Shown here: piece by piece, positions 22,695-26,751 of the stretch
Numbering within the stretch: position 1 is the first letter of the stretch
How the letters are laid out: every line of letters starts with the position of its first letter
NCBI GenBank assembly: GCA_009916335.1
Contig: SAAR01000009.1
Coordinates: 1-26,751 of the forward strand
Origin: Erysipelotrichia bacterium
GTDB taxonomy: Bacteria; Bacillota_I; Bacilli_A; Erysipelotrichales; Erysipelotrichaceae
Reading direction: 5' to 3'
DNA: 26,751 nucleotides
Made by a program: the position numbers and the translations under genes
The notes under the pieces: generated by a model
What the model saw: only the letters and a program-made list of their open reading frames with translations
Told to the model about the DNA's origin: nothing
The model's database searches: none

Positions 22695-24592
22695 TGCTTA
22701 TTTAAGCGTAAAGCAAACTGATTTAACAAGGCAATTAAAACAGCATCATTCATTTCATTTAAAATGTCTATCTCTCCTAAAAAAGCCATGCACCCTAATA
22801 CGTTTCTTTGATGCTTTACAGGTAAATAAAGAGCTTTAGCGAAAGATAGTGTATCACTTGTTTTTCCTGCTGGCTTGCCATTTTCAAATACCCATTTAAC
22901 AAGTGCTTCCTCCTTTTCATTTGCTACAAATAAAGTAGGCTCTTTTGTATATAAGTGAAAACCATGTTTCTTTTTTTCATAATAAGCAACATCTACTTTA
23001 AATGTTTTACTAAAAAAAGTTAACGTTTCATCAAGCAAGCGATCCTTATCTTCAATCTGCATAATTTTTGACATGACTAATAAAGCATTCGCAAAATAAG
23101 CATCTTCTACTGCTATTTTTGCACGTTGTTTATTGACACGATTACTTTTATAGATTAGTAAATAAATAATAATCAGTAAGACAAAGGTAAGTACATACGA
23201 TTTTTCATTAATTTCAAACGCATGGTAAGGTTCGATAAAAAAATAATTAAATAGTAATACACTGAAAAAAGAATAAAGCATAATATAACTTCTATCCTGT
23301 ACTTTACTAGATAAAAAAATACTACCAATGACATAACATAAGACAACACTGGCATGATTAACATGAATAAAAAAGATGCATAAAGCAATCCCTGTGGATA
23401 GGAAAAGCAAAACACATAAGTAAACAACTTCTTTTGTAGAAAAGGGAAATCGTTTGCTTTTTTTAGGTTGTCTTAAATCTTTATCAGGAATAACATAGAT
23501 TTCAATATCTGGTATATGTGCAATCAATTGATCAATAAATCCTTTTTGATAAGAAAAGACATAGCTTTTTCGCTTACTGCGACCGATAATGATTTTTGAT
23601 ACATTGCTAATTTTTGCATATTGTGCAATCTGCAAAGGTAAATCAATCCCACTAACGATCGCAATTTGTGCATCAAAAGATTGTGCTAAGCGAAAATTAT
23701 CACGCAAACGTTTTTTAACATCTTCGCTTTCTTCCATAATATTGCTACCTTCGACAAACAAGGCTGTTAGTTGTGCATGAAATGCATTTGCCATTCTCGC
23801 TGCAGAACGTATCACATTCGCATTGGAAGGAGAGGCACTAATACACACTAAAATATGTTCATTGCTAATACGGCTTGTTCTTCGATCTTCTTTTTGATTA
23901 ATACGATCTGCACAACGCCGCATGGCAATTTCTCTTAAAGCGACTAAACGTTCCTCACTAAAAAAATTATTTAATGCCTTTTCTATTTTATTCGATTGAT
24001 AAATTTTCCCTTTCTTTAAGCGTTGTATCAATTCTTCTACTTCAATATCCACAAGTTCCACTTGGTCTGCTTTATCAAATACATAATCAGGAATCCTCTC
24101 ATTCACCAGAATATGCGTAATTGAAGATACTTTATCATTTAAGCTTTCTAAATGCTGTACATTTAATGTTGTATATACATTGATTCCATGTTCTAATAGT
24201 TCTTCTATATCTTGATAACGTTTTTTATGTGTTAATGTGCTTGCATTCGTATGTGCTAATTCATCAACTAAGATAATTTCTGGCTTTCTTTTTAACGCTG
24301 CTTCTAAATCAAACTCCCATGTTTTAATTCCACTTTGCAACACCACAAGGGCTGGAATGACTTCCAACCCTGTAAGCAATGCATTGGTTTCTTCACGCTT
24401 ATGCCCTTCCACATAGCCAACCACTACATCATGCCCTTCTTCTTTCATTGCATGTGCTGCCTCTAACATCGCATAGGTTTTTCCTACCCCTGCTGCATAA
24501 CCAAAGAAAATTTTAAGTTTTCCTCTATGCGTATCACTAACCTCTAAATGTAATTTTTTCAATAATTCATACGCATCTTTTTCCTGTTTCAT
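22691..24592 (-). CDS. kdpD: KdpD-type sensor protein lacking its histidine kinase domain
   Basis: This 633-residue membrane protein starts at ATG 24592 behind AAAGGAGC. It has the KdpD ATP-binding domain (Walker A GYAAGVGKT at 31-39, IILVDELAHTNA at 106-117, then the ERIPD region) and a USP domain (about 247-370). Within the USP domain lies SAS-x20-LTALF (252-279), close to the SXS-X20-FTAXY signature I recall for c-di-AMP binding by S. aureus KdpD. DUF4118 membrane helices (about 388-480) and a GAF-like domain (about 490-633) follow. It ends LIALLNQFALRLNKH, where full-length KdpD (about 890 residues) enters HisKA. The kinase and ATPase modules are missing, so it cannot phosphorylate KdpE by itself. 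Kinase-less KdpD proteins are known in other Firmicutes. Confidence 0.9.
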   Translation of the reverse strand: MKQEKDAYELLKKLHLEVSDTHRGKLKIFFGYAAGVGKTYAMLEAAHAMKEEGHDVVVGYVEGHKREETNALLTGLEVIPALVVLQSGIKTWEFDLEAALKRKPEIILVDELAHTNASTLTHKKRYQDIEELLEHGINVYTTLNVQHLESLNDKVSSITHILVNERIPDYVFDKADQVELVDIEVEELIQRLKKGKIYQSNKIEKALNNFFSEERLVALREIAMRRCADRINQKEDRRTSRISNEHILVCISASPSNANVIRSAARMANAFHAQLTALFVEGSNIMEESEDVKKRLRDNFRLAQSFDAQIAIVSGIDLPLQIAQYAKISNVSKIIIGRSKRKSYVFSYQKGFIDQLIAHIPDIEIYVIPDKDLRQPKKSKRFPFSTKEVVYLCVLLFLSTGIALCIFFIHVNHASVVLCYVIGSIFLSSKVQDRSYIMLYSFFSVLLFNYFFIEPYHAFEINEKSYVLTFVLLIIIYLLIYKSNRVNKQRAKIAVEDAYFANALLVMSKIMQIEDKDRLLDETLTFFSKTFKVDVAYYEKKKHGFHLYTKEPTLFVANEKEEALVKWVFENGKPAGKTSDTLSFAKALYLPVKHQRNVLGCMAFLGEIDILNEMNDAVLIALLNQFALRLNKH

Positions 24593-24604
24593 AAAGCTGC
24601 TCCT

Positions 24605-25210
24605 TTATTTTAAAATACCATCTAAAGCTAAATTCACCTTTAGTACATTCACTGTTTCTTCCCCTAAAAAGCCAAGTAGTTTATGTTGTGTATATTGCTC
24701 TACAATCACACTTACTTCCTTTTCGCTCATATGTCTTGCTTTTGCGATTCTTGTCATTTGAAATTTTGCTGCTTTTAAAGAAATCTGTGGATCCAACCCA
24801 CTTCCTGATATTGTGATTAAATCACTTGGTATCTGTTCCTTTTCTTTCTGTGGGTGTGCTTTTCTAATCTTTTTCACACGCTCTTTAATCATCGCATCAT
24901 ATTCATCACTCGCAGGGGAAATATTGCTCGCTGTTGCATACATACGTTTTGTGCCATCTTCCTCTGTGTACGTTTGTGTATCAATATTCATTACACGCCC
25001 CCACATATATTCATCACTAGTAAATTGTTGTGCTAATAAAGCACTTCCATACTTTTTACCATTCACTTCAATAATTGAACCATTCGCTTGATCCTTTAAA
25101 AATACTTGTGATATGAGCGTAATCCCTGTTGGATACACCACTCCACAAATGACACTAAAAACAAGTAATACACCAATTGCTTTTTTAATCATAGATTTAC
25201 TTTTTTTCAT
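24605..25210 (-). CDS. kdpC: Potassium-transporting ATPase subunit C
   Basis: This 201-residue protein starts at ATG 25210 (a TTG one codon earlier is possible but unneeded) behind AGGAGGG. It has one N-terminal helix (about 9-33, AIGVLLVFSVICGVVYPTG) and a periplasm-like extracellular domain. Conserved KdpC features are ANGSIIEVNGKKYGSALLAQQF, ATASNISPAS, then ITISGSGLDPQIS. KdpC assembles with KdpB and KdpA in the high-affinity K+ pump and helps ATP binding. It lies between kdpB and kdpD with gaps of about 12 bases, so they form one operon. Confidence 0.95.
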   Translation of the reverse strand: MKKSKSMIKKAIGVLLVFSVICGVVYPTGITLISQVFLKDQANGSIIEVNGKKYGSALLAQQFTSDEYMWGRVMNIDTQTYTEEDGTKRMYATASNISPASDEYDAMIKERVKKIRKAHPQKEKEQIPSDLITISGSGLDPQISLKAAKFQMTRIAKARHMSEKEVSVIVEQYTQHKLLGFLGEETVNVLKVNLALDGILK

Positions 25211-25222
25211 CAATATACCCTC

Positions 25223-26389
25223 CTATACAAGTTGTAAAAAGACAATCACCATATCGATTAATTTAATTGCCACAAACGGTAAAACAATCCCCCCTAATCC
25301 ATAGATTAAAAGATTTCTAGTTAGTAGTTTATTAGCTGGTACTTCATGATACTTAACCCCTTTTAACGCTAGTGGAATTAGTGCAATAATAATAAATGCG
25401 TTATAGATAACCGCTGATAAGATGGCACTATTGGCATTATGTAAATGCATAATATTCAAAGCAGAAAGTTCTGGATACAAATTGATAAACAGTGATGGAA
25501 TAATTGCAAAGTATTTAGCAATATCATTCGCAATCGAGAAAGTCGTTAAGGAACCTCTTGTCATTAACAGCTGTTTACCAATTTTTACAATTTCAATTAA
25601 CTTTGTTGGTGATGAATCTAAATCAACCATATTCCCAGCTTCTTTCGCTGCTTGTGTTCCCGTATTCATCGCCACAGCAACATCTGCTTGTGCTAGTGCT
25701 GGGGCATCATTTGTCCCATCTCCACTCATGGCAACTAAATGTCCTTTCCTTTGATAATCAATAATAGTCGATAGTTTTGCTTCTGGTGTCGCTTCTGCTA
25801 AGAAGTCATCAACCCCTGCTTCTGCAGCAATCGCAGCTGCTGTTAGTGGATTATCTCCTGTAATCATAATCGTTTTAATGCCCATTTTTCTAAGATCGCT
25901 AAACTTCTCTTTCACACCATCTTTAATAATATCTTTTAGATGAACCACACCGATAATGTCATTATTTTTGGCGACTACCAAAGGTGTTTTTCCCTGTTTG
26001 GCAATCATTTCTACAATCTCATGACACTGTTGTGAAACACTTCCCTTTTTTTTGTTTACATATTGATAAATTGCATCAGCTGCTCCTTTTCTAATTTCTA
26101 CACCTTGATAATCGACTCCACTCATTCTTGTTTTCGCAGAAAAGGGAATAAACGTAAGTTCTTGTGTTATTGTTTCTTGTGCTTGTAAATGAAATCTTTC
26201 TTGTGCTAAAATCACAATACTTCTTCCCTCTGGTGTTTCATCTGCCAAAGAGGCTAACTGTACCGCTTCTGCAAGTTCTTTTTCACGATAATCACCAACA
26301 GGATAAAAATTTTGTGCCTGACGATTTCCTAAAGTGATCGTTCCTGTTTTATCTAAAAGTAAGACATCGACATCTCCTGCTGCTTCAAT
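25223..26389 (-). pseudogene. kdpB: KdpB, C-terminal part only, fused in frame to an AraD fragment
   Basis: The frame from residue 110 of the joined ORF is KdpB, the catalytic P-type ATPase subunit of the K+ pump. It opens [20 protein letters not shown], in which the phosphorylated aspartate is Asp122 of the joined protein. It continues with [44 protein letters not shown], and the last membrane helices to ...VFLQLV. The 387 residues present compare with about 680 in a normal KdpB, so the first six or so helices and the actuator domain are missing. It lacks its start codon and reads through from an unrelated protein. KdpA, which should precede it, is absent. kdpC and kdpD downstream are complete. 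Confidence 0.9.
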
Positions 26390-26716
26390 CGCTCTACCTG
26401 CTTGTGCAAACGCCGTGGCGTAAGTGCTATGGACATGACAGATACCTTTGACTTGTGGGTAAGCTTTGTAGACTTCCAAATGGGTCTTGGTATCTGATGA
26501 AGGGTTATAGGTACCTTCAATGATCTGCCCATCGAGGTCGAGTACGACCATATTGTTTTCAGTCAAATCATCATAATTCACACCCGAGGGTTTGATGACA
26601 ATATAGCCAGTGTCTGGATCTCTTTCTGAAACATTACCCCACGTAAACTTCACCAGTTCGTGTTTTGGTAAGGCTTGGTTCGCTTTTAATACATTCGCTT
26701 TTGTGTTTTGAAGCAT
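26387..26716 (-). pseudogene. araD: L-ribulose-5-phosphate 4-epimerase, N-terminal 110 residues, fused to KdpB
   Basis: The ORF starts at ATG 26716 behind AGGAGGGAT. Residues 1-110 match AraD, a class II aldolase-fold enzyme of L-arabinose breakdown: [39 protein letters not shown], and the zinc-binding HVHS (His94 and His96) followed by [12 protein letters not shown]. The third zinc histidine and the rest of the enzyme are absent; the frame turns into KdpB at 26387-26398. A hand count gives about 43% G+C over these 106 codons. The remnant cannot be active as an epimerase. Confidence 0.9.
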
Positions 26717-26751
26717 TGAGATCCCTCCTATTTCTTGACGTAATAAATGGC

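Noticed and set aside
25223..26716. A genuine bifunctional AraD-KdpB enzyme
   Set aside because: Both halves are incomplete: the epimerase lacks a zinc ligand and the pump lacks its first helices and actuator domain. A false join explains this better.
1..26751. CRISPR arrays, tRNA or rRNA genes, insertion sequences, prophage genes
   Set aside because: I saw no regular spacer-repeat series, no tRNA-like cloverleaf, and no transposase, integrase or phage structural genes.

Overview
The window is AT-rich (about a third G+C by eye) and reads like a low-GC, Gram-positive Firmicute. It carries rpoE (the RNA polymerase delta subunit) directly behind argS, a DarA-type cyclic-di-AMP receptor, CcpA-like and GntR/UTRA control of a PTS operon, strong AGGAGG ribosome sites and sigma-A promoters. 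The mix of short proteins and gene content would suit a gut Erysipelotrichia-type genome, but that placement is inference. Most of the window is well-known metabolism, cell-wall and regulatory genes.

Layout. 1-364: two broken gene fragments meeting at about 174-187, a sugar aminotransferase-fold piece (49% G+C) against the first 58 residues of an acetyltransferase (25% G+C). 406-1261: a MerR regulator whose 19-bp-spacer promoter points back at that acetyltransferase. 1258-1782: a second acetyltransferase. 1856-6810: a lactose/cellobiose-type PTS operon (EIIB, EIIC, EIIA, a 71-residue protein, a 54-residue membrane protein, DUF3284) plus mupG and its GntR/UTRA regulator, with matching palindromic operators at both promoters and a cre site over the PTS -35 box. 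6996-8567: gpmI. 8683-9703: azlD/azlC. 9815-12341: a two-component system whose kinase and regulator are flanked by two PepSY proteins. 12469-14448: a class B PBP of the MecA/PBP3 type. 14552-16911: DUF1934, argS and rpoE. 17089-19811: a class A PBP and an EamA transporter. 19884-20323: a decayed antitoxin-like gene and an AT-rich array of GTTAAAA repeats. 20373-21661: a DUF1848 protein and darA. 21849-22694: a patatin-like lipase. 22691-26389: kdpD (without its kinase domain), kdpC and the C-terminal part of kdpB. 26387-26716: the N-terminal third of an L-ribulose-5-phosphate 4-epimerase, joined in frame to kdpB.

How the parts relate. The PTS operon would import and phosphorylate a disaccharide, with MupG as the only sugar-phosphate hydrolase in the window; the GntR protein and CcpA would control it. 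The Kdp block and darA both touch cyclic-di-AMP/potassium physiology: KdpD keeps a USP-domain motif resembling the reported c-di-AMP-binding signature but has lost the histidine kinase module. The two PBPs and MupG give the window a cell-wall flavour, although they are separate transcription units.

The most important caution is that both ends of the window carry mid-gene junctions between unrelated genes, at 174-187 and 26387-26398. Ends like these are typical of assembly chimeras, so the flanking fragments (1-187 and about 26390-26751) may not belong to this genome. I see no convincing new defence or mobile system. The best candidates for new biology are the PepSY-flanked two-component system, the kinase-less KdpD, and the small proteins inside the PTS-MupG operon.
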